Source: Chaenocephalus aceratus
Taxonomy: Eukaryota > Chordata > Actinopteri > Perciformes > Channichthyidae
Assembly: GCA_023974075.1 (NCBI GenBank)
Contig: CM043808.1
Coordinates: forward strand, 22,902,227-22,966,226
Length of the DNA stretch: 64,000 nt
Direction of reading: 5' to 3'
Shown: one piece after another, positions 1-64,000 of the stretch
How the letters are laid out: each line of letters starts with the position of its first letter
Position numbering within the stretch: the first letter of the stretch is position 1
Translations under genes and position numbers: made by a program
The notes under the pieces: model-generated
Seen by the model: only the letters and a program-made list of their open reading frames with translations
Databases searched by the model: none
What the model was told of the DNA's origin: nothing

Positions 1-202
1 AAACCGCCTCTGCATTAGTAACACAATCTCTAAAGAACACATCTTAAAACCTCAAGCAAGTTTGGAGAGCAGAGAAAGAAAATAAACAATAATCAGCTAC
101 ACAAGCTTTAAACTTATCTCAATTAAATTTCGTAAAAAAACAAAAAACAGTCCTCCAGCCCACTCTCTCTCTCTCTCTCTCTCTGTCCGGGAGTCCACGT
201 AC

Positions 203-349
203 CTTGCAAAGTTTGTGGTAGCGCGGCGAGGAGATGGCCATCCTCTGGAGCCTGTGTAGGAAGACCACCACTTTCTGGAGGGATGTCCGGACCATGGCCA
301 TCATCCTAAGACTGCTACAACTCTGCAGCAGCCTGCTTTTGGTCCGCAT
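203..349 (-). CDS. candidate internal first exon (G-utrophin / Up113-like)
   Basis: In the intron after e53 an in-frame TAG is followed, 12 nt later, by an ATG that opens 49 codons and ends at a good donor (AAG/GTACGT). The peptide is basic and unlike any rod exon: MRTKSRLLQSCSSLRMMAMV, then RTSLQKVVVFLHRLQRMAIS and SPRYHKLCK. It leaves at phase 0, the phase at which the dystrophin exon 56 equivalent should enter. In mammals the intron after dystrophin exon 55 holds the unique first exon of Dp116, and utrophin has the parallel G-utrophin. The sequence itself does not match anything I recall. It could be the first exon of an unrelated gene. Confidence 0.42.
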
Positions 350-562
350 GCTAGCACTGCCCTACCCCGCTCATAGTGTTCTCCCTCTCTCTTTCCCTAG
401 CCAGCCGACCAGACCCCAGCCAAGCTGATGTGATGCGCACACACACAGAAAAAAAAACACACGCAAGCATGCACAGCTCAGCATGCCCCCATGTTTTGTC
501 AAATACGCGCACTACAGAGAGTGCAGCCAGAGTTATCTCTCTCCCTCTCTCTCTTTATAAAC
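350..562 (-). promoter_or_regulatory. TATA-like box and 8-codon uORF upstream of the candidate internal first exon
   Basis: On the minus strand TTTATAAAG lies at 554-559, about 205 bp before the ATG at 349. A uORF (ATG at 374-372, eight codons including TAG) stops one base before that ATG. The flanking DNA is CT-rich on the gene strand. Promoter activity is inferred only. Confidence 0.3.
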
Positions 563-898
563 AGTCACTCTCAGCATGCACACACTCTCTCACACACACA
601 CACGATGATGCAGGCAAGCAGGACAGGACGAGACACTCACTTTCTCCTCCACGCGGACATTCACACGCGCACCCGATTGCGGAGCCAGAAGACATTCAAA
701 CAAAACACTTGTGACAGCACCCTGCAGAGTCAGAGTAGGGTGACGAGGACAAAAGGAAATGAAGAAAGAAGAAGGAGGAGAAAAGAGAAAAATCAACACT
801 GAGGGAAGAGTGGAAAGTGCAGGCACGTAGGGGGTAAAGGAGTGTTGTGCTGGACGAGTGGAGAAGCTGATCGTACGCGGTTCACTTTTTACTGCCGC

Positions 899-1110
899 TG
901 ATACGGAGAGAGACAGAGAGGGGGAGAGAGGGAGGGAGAGAGAGGGAGAGAGCGTAGAGGGACAGAAAAAGACAGACAAATAAAAAGCAGCGGTGTAAGA
1001 GATGACAAACACTGCCTCTGAAGGCACAACGAGATTACGCAAGCAAACCTACAGAGCAATGAACGGGACGCAGACAAAGAGAGAAAGAGATGGAGGAAAA
1101 AGAGAGAGGG
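899..1110. repeat. purine-rich GA/GGGA simple-sequence tract
   Basis: On the plus strand this is nearly all purine, with GAGAGAGGG-type repeats, so it is polypyrimidine on the gene strand, 550-760 bp upstream of the candidate internal first exon. It can form triplex or nuclease-sensitive DNA. Confidence 0.7.
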
Positions 1111-2944
1111 AATAAGCGAGTGAATAAATTAGATGCAAACACAACACACAATAGAGTTATGGAGAGGGAGGAGTTATTTCTACAGTCCAGGGTTCCTGGA
1201 AGCTCATGTTCTGCCTCGCAATGTTAGTGAGTGACAGTTGGAGCACTTGGAGAAACATGACATTCACATGGTTGAAGAAAAAGCTCAGGAACTGTATTAG
1301 AAAAGATCTGATGAAATTCTAAACTATAGTAAAAGCATTTGTTCTAGGAAAGCTGCAGATAAAAGATGACAAACTGCCAAAGTGGGAGTAAAGTAGTGCA
1401 CGAGGAGAGAAGGTAGGAGGGTACGGTCAAGAGAGGATAAAAGGCTTTTAAGCACCTTTTATTGCTTCATAAAATTGTTCCGTCTTAAATCTCTTAGCGC
1501 ACGCATACCGAAAGATAGGACATCAAGAGGCAGGAGATCAAACGGAGAGATAGTTGCACAATCAGCAGAGATTATCACAAGGCAGACGCTCAGCTGCTAC
1601 AGAGCCACTGACCACACAGCATTACTCACACTGGGTATTTTAAACCTATTTATGCCGTCTATGACTCTTTCACTTGAATTGTATTTGAAGTATGAAAACA
1701 CCTCTCTTTCTGCTAACCACAAGAGAAACAGCAGCTATTTAGAGTGAGGCTGAAAACATCTGCCTAGCCCAACAGCAGCAGCACGCTTCACACCGTCACT
1801 CCCTCGTAATCATCATGCATTTAAGAAGAGGACAAACTGACCCACATACGCAAATGCTGTTGTTTGTGTAGCACCACAGGATGCATTACAGTACTTGCCC
1901 CCGCTTGCCTTGTCTCTTAGCACAGATGAAGGGAGACTCTGAGGTACAGAGGAGAAATGAGCCCAAACACATCCTTTAAACCAACATGCAGCTTACCTAC
2001 GCAGCCAGCTAGAGTAATCATCATAGACAGATAAACACACAGTCTCTAGGAGAGGGGATCATGATGGGGTTATTGAAGAGGTCTGTGTGAAAAGGTTTAA
2101 CTGGATACGGCGTCCATTCCAGTCATTCCACAGTATCCACCCTGCTTCCCGGGGAATTAGAAGGTACACTGAGTGTTTTTTTGGCTCAGTCTTAATGGCA
2201 TTCAGATTAAGGTTTTAACCAAAAGGTCGAAGCAGGCATGCACTGTATGTCTCTGCTGCTCACTTTGCTAAGGTCAAAACACACACACAAACAAACACAC
2301 ACACACAATTGTATTTCCGACCGCCAAACCAGTTAATGGAGCTCCATATGCAGCTACATCTGTGTGCACCTATGCACTTCTTCGCTGATCCCATTATAGA
2401 TACACCTTCCATCATGTGGTGTAGTGAGGGAGGGAAGAAATCAAAAACATACGACACATACCAGCTCTGGTATGAGCAAGCCGTTTCAATATTATGTAAT
2501 ATGAGATACTAAATATAGCCAGAGGTAATTATCCCTTTAATGTCTCTCGCTGTATTGGACCGTTAAATACAATGCTGCTCATTAATAAGCAGGACGGACT
2601 GCTTTATGACAAGATTGGATTTAAACATGGTTTGCTGTATTTGTTCCAGGAAATAAACCATACCACAATGTACTACAGATGATGCATACAATTACATATA
2701 CCATAAAAGAGGATGTTATCCCTGTTGCCCAGCTGTTGACACTAATGACAAGATCGTGTAACAGTATAACAGAGTTTGAGTGTCCATTAAACACAGTTTT
2801 TAAGCAAAAGCATATTATTGAAATATTTATATTTCGATAATATGATAATTCAACTTCTTGCTGACAGTTGAAGAACAGCTTAATAGCACTTTCATTTAAT
2901 TGTGTCTACGGTAAACATTTAGCTAGAGCAGGGAGGGTATTCAA
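1111..2944. other. intronic DNA without recognised gene
   Basis: Part of the intron 3' of e53. Only short CA runs (2279-2308) and AT-rich unique-looking sequence. No ORF here resembles a known protein. Confidence 0.6.
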
Positions 2945-3060
2945 TTAGCTTAGCTTAGCATAAAGAGTGGGTAGCAAAGGGAAACGGCTAGCTTGGTTTG
3001 AAGTTGAAAACAACAGAAGGGTATCAATGTTCTTATCTAGATACAGGTGATAATAAGTGA
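2945..3060. repeat. dispersed fish repeat fragment (TTAGCTTAGCATAAAG family)
   Basis: Contains ATTAGCTTAGCTTAGCATAA then AGAGTGGGTAGCAAAGGGAAACGGCTAGC in pieces, a motif I recognise as recurrent in percomorph introns. Boundaries uncertain. Confidence 0.45.
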
Positions 3061-3824
3061 ATACCACTGTGCCATTTTTGAAAGAGTTGGGAATGTATTG
3101 GCTTGAGTATATCATCAGTGCATCAAGTGTGTCAGTTGAGTTTTGTTCAATATCCATTAAGACGGTTTTCAGGAGATTGCAGTTAATGTGTCCCATTTGT
3201 ATTCCTCATCGCTCCTAACCACAAACTGTGAGCTTAATATTAAAAAAGCATTCAGATTGACAATGGCCTGTGGCCAAAGTATGTGATTAAAGTAACCCGA
3301 CACTCAGTGGCACAGCAGTCATTGTGAGTTAATAAAAGGGTTTGAGAGAAAGCTCTCTATCAACACATGTCCTCAAAGGCTCAAAGGTTGTTTTATTATC
3401 ATACGTTCTAGACACAAGTGCCATCCATCACTCTCGACTCCAACTGACAGAGACATGGGAATGAGAGGGAAAACACTGGATCACAATGAAGACAGTGGGA
3501 AATGAACAACCTCATTTTCCACTCTTGACATGCCGATGACTTTTAAATACTTTTTAGGAATACAATTAAATAGTACACTTGTGTCCTTTAAAATATTGAA
3601 AGCGATGAATGAGTGTGTCAATACAACAAATATAGATTACTGTTACGGGCAGATAAATGTTACAATATTATGGATTTTTCCCCAAAGCTCACAATTGTGG
3701 AAGACGAAATCCAGCCCAGGCTTAAGATAGAGCTGCAAAAGTCTCTGAGTCCGACGTCTACAGCAAGTTAATGAATCCTCAGAAATCTTTGTGGCAACTC
3801 ATGCAGTGACTCAGTTTCAGTTTC

Positions 3825-4190
3825 TCTATAATAATAATAATAATAAACTTTATTTGTATAGCACCTTTCATACAGGGGATGCAGTTAAAAGTGCTTTACA
3901 TCAGTAAAAAATAAGACATAAAATCAGTGTAAAACAAGCAGCAAGAGCAAGCATAAAATGGGATGAAATAATTAAAAATAAAAACATGGGGAATAAAACA
4001 TAGAGAAATAGTGCAATGTCAATCACAGAGAATAGTACAGTATAATAGTGTAAAATCAGTAAAATGCTTTGGTAAAGAGATTTTCAAAAGGCAGCTTAAA
4101 ACATATTGGCTTCCCTAATATTGTTGGGTGTTCCACAGTTTTGGGGCGTAGTTACAAAGGCTGCATCACCGATCTTCTTATAACCTTGGC
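3825..4190 (+). repeat. dispersed fish repeat (TTTATTTGTATAGCACCTTTCA family)
   Basis: Starts with an (ATA)n run and ACTTTATTTGTATAGCACCT, a common teleost interspersed 3'-tail sequence, then continues to TGTTCCACAGTTTTGGGGCG. Non-autonomous, with no ORF. Family class not certain. Confidence 0.6.
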
Positions 4191-4193
4191 CTG

Positions 4194-4194
4194 C

Positions 4195-4225
<31 letters not shown>

Positions 4226-4255
4226 TGGTGCGGTGCGTGCGTGCGTGCGTGCGAG
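4194..4255. repeat. (TG)n and (TGCG)n microsatellite
   Basis: A TG run of about 25 bp is followed by TGCGTGCGTGCGTGCG. Confidence 0.9.
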
Positions 4256-4579
4256 CAAGCAGGTGGTGCCCCCCCGTTAGCTACCCTCGTCAGGCTGATT
4301 GGTCCACCTGAGGAGACGGGAGCATTTTAAGCTGAAACCGTGCAGTTCCTCGGCCGCTCTCTCTCATCGACCTCTCCTACTCCCAACTCCGTGTCTGTTG
4401 TAGTAGATCTGATCTGTTGTTCTGTGTGGCTAAAAGTTACCGGTCCCTATTGTACGTTCTTTGTAACGCTAAGCTAATGTAATCTGTCTTGAAGACACGC
4501 TTTGATTTGCCTAGGAGTGCGAAACCCTTTTCTTTTGTTTAAATCCCGTTTTCTCCTGTTTTTGGTTAGGTTAGGTAAA

Positions 4580-5179
4580 GGAACGTCCACACAGCAGCGT
4601 GCGTTGACGCTTGGAGGTTGGCGTGTCTGAAGCTTGGGGATTTTTGCGAGCAACGCGACCAACAACCAATCACATGAATCTCCCGCCCCCGACATACAAA
4701 GCAATAGCAATGTTTAAAACGAAGTAAAACTGGATAAAAATCCCGGCGAAAACCTACCAGTTTCATCCACTGTCTCTGCCACCCTCCCTCCATGCCTCGC
4801 TCCTCCGGTTTGTACCCCGGTAGATGAACAGAGACTGATCATACAGCACCGGGTGACTACCGCTATAATGAATTTTCCCTCCATTTTTTGGAATATGAGG
4901 AATGACCTGCGTAGTCTCTCCCAGCATACACGCGGTTTGATTGGCTAGCGCTTGTACTGGCAGATTTGCATAAACGGGATTTCATTGGCTGACGCCTCCG
5001 TCGAGGCGTCAAAAGTTGAACATTGCTCAACTTTTGAAGACAGCAACGCCAGCAACGCTCCACGTCACTTCCCAAAATGCAGTTCACCCCATTCACTTCC
5101 CAAAATGCAGTTCACCCCATTCAAAGTGAATGGGCAGAAGCGTTGGAAGCTTCAACGCACACCGCTGTGTGGACGGGCC
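4580..5179. mobile_element. non-autonomous DNA element with ~35-bp imperfect terminal inverted repeats
   Basis: Left end GGAACGTCCACACAGCAGCG TGCGTTGACGCTTGGA is mirrored at 5144-5179 (reverse complement begins GGCCCGTCCACACAGCGGTG). The interior has no transposase. A 28-bp unit is tandemly duplicated at 5065-5120. Target duplication not clear. It appears inserted inside the LTR-like region. Confidence 0.72.
5065..5120. repeat. 28-bp tandem duplication
   Basis: Two identical adjacent copies of a unit starting TCACTTCCCAAAATGCAGTT. Confidence 0.9.
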
Positions 5180-5409
5180 GTAGAATCCTGTATTTTATTT
5201 TATTTCTTTTGTTAGGCAAGATATATATATATGCAAAGGTTTATTTGTTTATGTGGGTTTATCTCGCCTCTTTTAAATAAAAAAAACAGGTAATTAAAAT
5301 TACCTAACGCATTTTCCTGTGTCAGTGACCGTTTCTTGGAGTGGGAAGAGTGGGGAGAGTGCAACTTTGTGCTGCGCCTAGGTTCCCCTAGGCCTGGGCG
5401 TAACATAAT

Positions 5410-5427
5410 TGGGGGCTCGTCCGGGAT
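5410..5427 (+). other. retroelement primer-binding site, tRNA-Pro type
   Basis: TGGGGGCTCGTCCGGGAT is exactly the 18-nt proline-tRNA primer-binding site known from gammaretroviruses. It sits just after a CA-ending LTR-like segment. A splice-donor-like GGTAAGC occurs about 25 bp downstream (5452-5458). Confidence 0.75.
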
Positions 5428-6389
5428 CCTTCCGTTCTTTTCGTCGTGTCGGGTAAGCATTGCTATCTATTTTTTCTTCTTGTATATTCTGGATCTCTGG
5501 TTGACAGTTTTTTCTGTTTTGAAATTTACATTGGAAAGTCAATTAGAGTTGTTCACTACGGAAGCTTCTATTGTGAGACTAGATGGCTGCATAAAAAGCA
5601 GATTAGTTAAAAGAACTCTTGTGTACAAAACTAGTCGAGCAGGGTGTGTTGAGGAGAAAGGTCACACACATGAAGTGGATGATCTCTTTAAGACGACAAA
5701 ACCAAGAATTTTATAACTGGATTCAAGCTTTCTAAAGGATGTTCGACATTGCAGCGGGTTCTCAGGGACAAGGATTAATCTGAAGAGCAACAGGAAGCTT
5801 GGACTCACACAGGAATACCAAACCTTTCACAATGTTGAACAAAAAGAAGATTGTGCAAATGACAGCCCCTCGGTGTACAATCCAAGAGAGATAACAAAAG
5901 ACTGACAGGGTTCTGCATTTAAAAAAAAAGACAGTTCAACTTCACTAGGATGAAGAAAATAAAAAGATTATAACTGCCAGATTTATCTGTCGAAAGGTGG
6001 GGGTGAAGCGTTTTTGGGGATTAAAACGTTACATAAAGCATAAAAATGATGTGTGTCAACAGATCGCTGAGGGAAGGTCTGAGTAAATGACAAGCCAGGG
6101 CGAGGTAACACACACACACACACAGTGAATTCCTAAGCAACATAGGACAAGTGGATCAATGAGCAGCACTCAATGCATACAAGCACTCACACGCCCTCTG
6201 TATGCCCTCTCATTCAACAAACCTTAAACCGGCCGCTTACACATGGATAGACCTTCACACACACACCACCTCAGTGCTATCGGTAAGGATAATTAATGAG
6301 GGATGACACCGAGATAATAGGCTAGTGCCTTTGCATGGATTCCTCACACACACACACACACCGATTCTCTTTTCATTTGCAGCCCCTAC
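5428..6389 (+). other. possible retroelement leader remnant, then intron
   Basis: After the primer-binding site only short broken frames are present, without retroviral protein motifs. From about 6,000 the sequence is ordinary intron with short CA runs (6108-6124, 6348-6362) up to the e53 donor. Confidence 0.4.
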
Positions 6390-61093
<54,704 letters not shown>

Positions 61094-61160
61094 TATGGAA
61101 TGCAGGTATTTTTACAACAGAAAAAGAGAGAAAAAGAGCGAGAAAGAAAGAAAAACAAAT

Positions 61161-61173
61161 CCGGAACAGGAAG
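61161..61173. promoter_or_regulatory. utrn: N-box / tandem ETS sites upstream of e1
   Basis: CCGGAA (reverse complement TTCCGG, the N-box core) is followed by AGGAAG, 68-80 bp upstream of the e1 ATG, in a purine-rich segment that continues to 61215. The mammalian utrophin A promoter is known to use an N-box bound by GABP. Use here is inferred. Confidence 0.4.
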
Positions 61174-61591
61174 TGTTGGTGGGTGGGTGAGACACAGAGA
61201 AAAGAGAAAGAGGAAGTAGAGGTGCGAGATCACTTATTGAGTACCCTGGGTTTGTTTATCTGGGGTGCTGGGCGGCGCTGTCAGATTTGACATCACACAC
61301 ACATGCTCACACACTCAACAGGAGGGGGAGAAAAGTGAGTGACAAGAGCAGGGACTTCTTCAGGGTGTCATTTAAAAGGTTAGTGACAGGTGACGTAGAG
61401 GTGAGTGGGCCATATGTATTGCTGCTAGTGACAGCTGAATCTCCCCTGGAAACACAAAGAACTGACCGGGACAACATTTCTCATTCTCCCAACTAGCAGG
61501 GAGCGACGGTAGATAAACATCATCTAAGGTGACCTAAACCCTTCAACACACCCTGGGCCATGGCAGCCACTTCCTTTGCGACCGTTTACAT

Positions 61592-61980
61592 CAGGGGTGT
61601 CAAACTCAAGGCCCGGGGGCCAAATCCGGCCCGCAACTTCATTTTATGTGGCCCGCAAGAGCTTGCAAAGAATATATTATACGGTTACTGGCCGATTTAC
61701 AGAAGCAGGTTTCCCATAAACTACATGTTCCACAATGCATCTGATTTTGTGACATGCACACTGAAGAGACTTGCAATTATTTGCCCTGCTTTCAGACGTA
61801 GTTATTTATGAAGTTATTACCCTATAATATAATAATCCAATGCAGAGGCAATAATGTCATATAAAACATGTTATGTATATTATGTATTTATATATGTAAA
61901 TGTATATAGTTACAACCGGCCCTTTGAGTGCAACCATAATGCTGATGTGGCCCGCGATGAAATTGAGTTTGACACCCCTG
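61592..61980. mobile_element. non-autonomous hAT-type element with 8-bp target duplication
   Basis: Ends CAGGGGTGTCAAACTCAAGG and ...GAGTTTGACACCCCTG. Perfect duplication GTTTACAT at 61584-61591 and 61981-61988. 389 bp, no transposase frame. Confidence 0.93.
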
Positions 61981-62203
61981 GTTTACATGAAAGTGAAACC
62001 TTTGACAATCAAACGAAAAAATGAGTCCGAAAAAATGCAAGTCGCAAGGGGCAAGACTGAGGCTTTGCTGCAGACATTTAAAGCAAGTCTAAGAGCCAGC
62101 GTAGTGGAACAGGGCAAAGGCCTGAATCCATTTGCTCATTGACATATTTAGTCCATGAGGGGCAACTGAACAAACAACTGTATTCCCACAGAGAGAAGAG
62201 AGT

Positions 62204-62235
62204 AGAGGGGGAAGGGGGAGGGGGAAGGGGGAGGG
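62204..62235. repeat. G-rich minisatellite with G-quadruplex potential
   Basis: Alternating runs of four to five G separated by A/AA on the plus strand, C-rich on the gene strand, about 1.1 kb upstream of e1. Confidence 0.8.
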
Positions 62236-64000
62236 AAACAGTTGAGAAAGTTAAGTTTCCTGTGGTTTTGTTTTCCCTTTATCCTTTTCTTTACTGAGAG
62301 GAAGTAAAGGAGGAATACCAACCCGGACCACTCGTGACCAACTTCCAGAGTCTGATTGTGTTAAATCTACTTCCCTCCCTGGAGACTTGCAGCAGCCGCT
62401 GGTGTGCTGGTCACAACTCAGAGGAGTGACTTTGGTGGGGTGAGGCTGGACTTGGCAGTGACTGAAGGAATCAGAGAGCAGAGGGGACTTTCCACAGCAG
62501 CATCAGTCATGAAGCCAGAGACAGGCGTCCTCTTCTGTCATCCCATCCTCACACAACACTCCAGAAGCATCCGTCAGAATGAAGCCATGCTAGTGTGCTT
62601 ATGCACTGGCATTAACATATCTGTGCCTCACACAAATACACACAACATTTGTTAATGGTATTATGTCATATCAAAATCCCTGGTGTGACTACTGGTTAAA
62701 AACAACAACTATGAAGTTATAGATTTTCATTTTGGCCCCAAGTGTGCAGCCCTACTTAATGATAAATGTCCCTATGATTATTATCTCAAAACACAGCAGT
62801 TTACAGGACCACAAAATGCAGGATATTACTGCTGCTTTAATGTGTTTTAGGATGAATTTTCCCATTAAAAGATCTTTCCAGAAGTGGTTCCCACTCACAA
62901 GAGTATATGCATACAGAGCATATGAGTCAGTGGTCCTACCAAAATTGTAGAGAAAGAAATGGAAAAAGCGGATCTCCCTCATTTCCACAGGCCTCCACCC
63001 TTAGAAAAAGTAGATGTCTACATTTTTTTTTTTTTTTAAATCTCCTTGTAGAGGTGCATTACAAGTACAGTAGCTTGTCTTTGACCGTCCCTTTTCTACA
63101 GTAGGTCTCTCCCAGTCTGTCCCGTCTATCTCTACCGGCCACTCTATGCAACATTGGAAAAACACAAAAATAACAGTTTGTAAAAGATCAGAAATGTTCT
63201 AGGTAGAAAAAAGACACCTGAAGAATTTTTGGTATCGGCACAACTTTAACACAGTATTAAAACATTTGCACTCATATGGTATTGCACCATACGCAGTAAA
63301 ACAAGTGAGACAAACTTGTTAACTGCCTAAGGTAAAAAAAAAAATAACTTTAGCACTATTGAAAAAAAGCATTGAGATGGAGGAATTCAATTCCTTCAAG
63401 CTGTTTACTCAGAAGAGAAATACCGCTGTAGCTTTAAAGGGTTAATTTAAACTCTCTCTGGGCCTCAGCCCTTTTTTTTGTTTTGGTAAATCCTGTCATG
63501 CGAGGGGTCAGAAGGTAGATTGGGCAACGTGGCTTTATAGCCCTAATGAGCTGGAGGAAAGGGGGCAGAGTTGGGGATTTAAACTGGAAGGGCTTGCTTG
63601 GCTTGCTTGGAAAAGGGAGATTCACAACAAGAGGAGACTGGTTCTGTGTTTAACAACCACAAGAACATCCAACACTGATAATTTTCTTGCCATTGTCAGC
63701 CTTCTCTAGAAGAGTTTTAAATGTCATCTGGCCTGGGCGGGGTGTCTAAATGCTGCACACACACACACACACACATTCACAAGGACCAAAGAGGCAGCGT
63801 CCCACAGACAGCCACACCCAGGGGAGATGTTTTGGCCAGTGCTCATATTCCTACATTTCCAGCCAGGATTTTGTAGAGATTGTTTCCTCCCACTTCCCAT
63901 GCAGCCAGATGCAGTGAACAGCAGAGAGACAAACACACTTGAGTCTATATATATTGCTGTGAAGACTCATCCAGCTGCATTCCCTGAGGACAGTGTGCAT
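62236..64000. other. region upstream of e1, nothing recognised
   Basis: No gene seen on either strand. A CA run lies at 63757-63774. Could be 5' flank, or an intron if A-type first exons lie further upstream. Confidence 0.5.

Larger units (their letters stand above)
4256..5405 (+). mobile_element. LTR-like region of an endogenous retroelement, interrupted by an inverted-repeat element
   Basis: The right end is inferred from a CA at 5404-5405, four bases before a perfect tRNA-Pro primer-binding site. A polyadenylation signal AATAAA at 5276-5281 lies about 125 bp before that end, as expected for an R-U5 segment. The left end is not defined; the coordinate is only the end of the microsatellite. 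A 600-bp inverted-repeat element is nested inside. No second LTR and no gag/pol-like coding sequence were found, so the copy is a broken remnant. Confidence 0.55.

Noticed and set aside
5336..5716. 126-codon plus-strand frame over the primer-binding site, as a possible gag start
   Set aside because: It runs through the LTR-like segment and the primer site, shows no gag motifs, and has an ordinary random composition.

Overview
The window is vertebrate, almost certainly teleost, genomic DNA. It has long AT-rich introns, (CA)n tracts, hAT, Tc1 and MITE copies, and 3'-tail repeats of kinds common in fish. It carries one large protein gene on the minus strand: utrophin (utrn), the autosomal paralogue of dystrophin. 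Utrophin was chosen over dystrophin because the exon peptides follow the utrophin versions as I recall them, for example DEHDAVQKKTFTKWINAQ, SNIVTVGD, ITEKLERV + SQWDSTQHGVEARLQQ and [13 protein letters not shown] call the coding exons e1 to e53 in transcription order, from high to low coordinates. Each was placed by hand from AG/GT splice sites, frame continuity and similarity. More than 30 have exactly the length I remember for the matching human dystrophin exon.

Layout. 64000-61094 lies upstream of the first exon seen. e1 (61012-61093) is a short basic leader exon of alternative-promoter type. An 8.9-kb intron full of transposon fragments follows. e2-e8 (52123-44776) encode the two calponin-homology domains that bind F-actin. 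e9 and e10 (40038-38405) encode hinge 1 and the start of the spectrin-repeat rod. e11-e53 (34794-6390) encode the rod, with a proline-rich hinge in e16. Together they give about 2,550 codons. The remaining repeats and the WW, EF-hand, ZZ and coiled-coil C-terminus would lie beyond the left edge. In the last intron seen (<=6389), at 203-349, sits a candidate first exon of a short internal isoform (G-utrophin/Up113, the Dp116 analogue): stop, ATG, 49 codons, phase-0 donor.

The reading frame is clean from e1 to e45. It then has two apparent 1-bp homopolymer gains, in e46 and e53, and one phase conflict at e48. e46-e48 look like a full spectrin repeat equivalent to dystrophin repeat 19, which mammalian utrophin lacks.

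Mobile DNA. The introns hold a Tc1/mariner copy with a dead transposase and a nested repeat, three hAT-type copies with perfect 8-bp target duplications, TTAA-flanked MITEs including a same-family pair, an LTR-element remnant with a tRNA-Pro primer-binding site and a nested inverted-repeat element, and very long (CA)n tracts. One pure 310-bp tract lies close to e6. I found no second protein-coding gene, no RNA gene and no CRISPR array.
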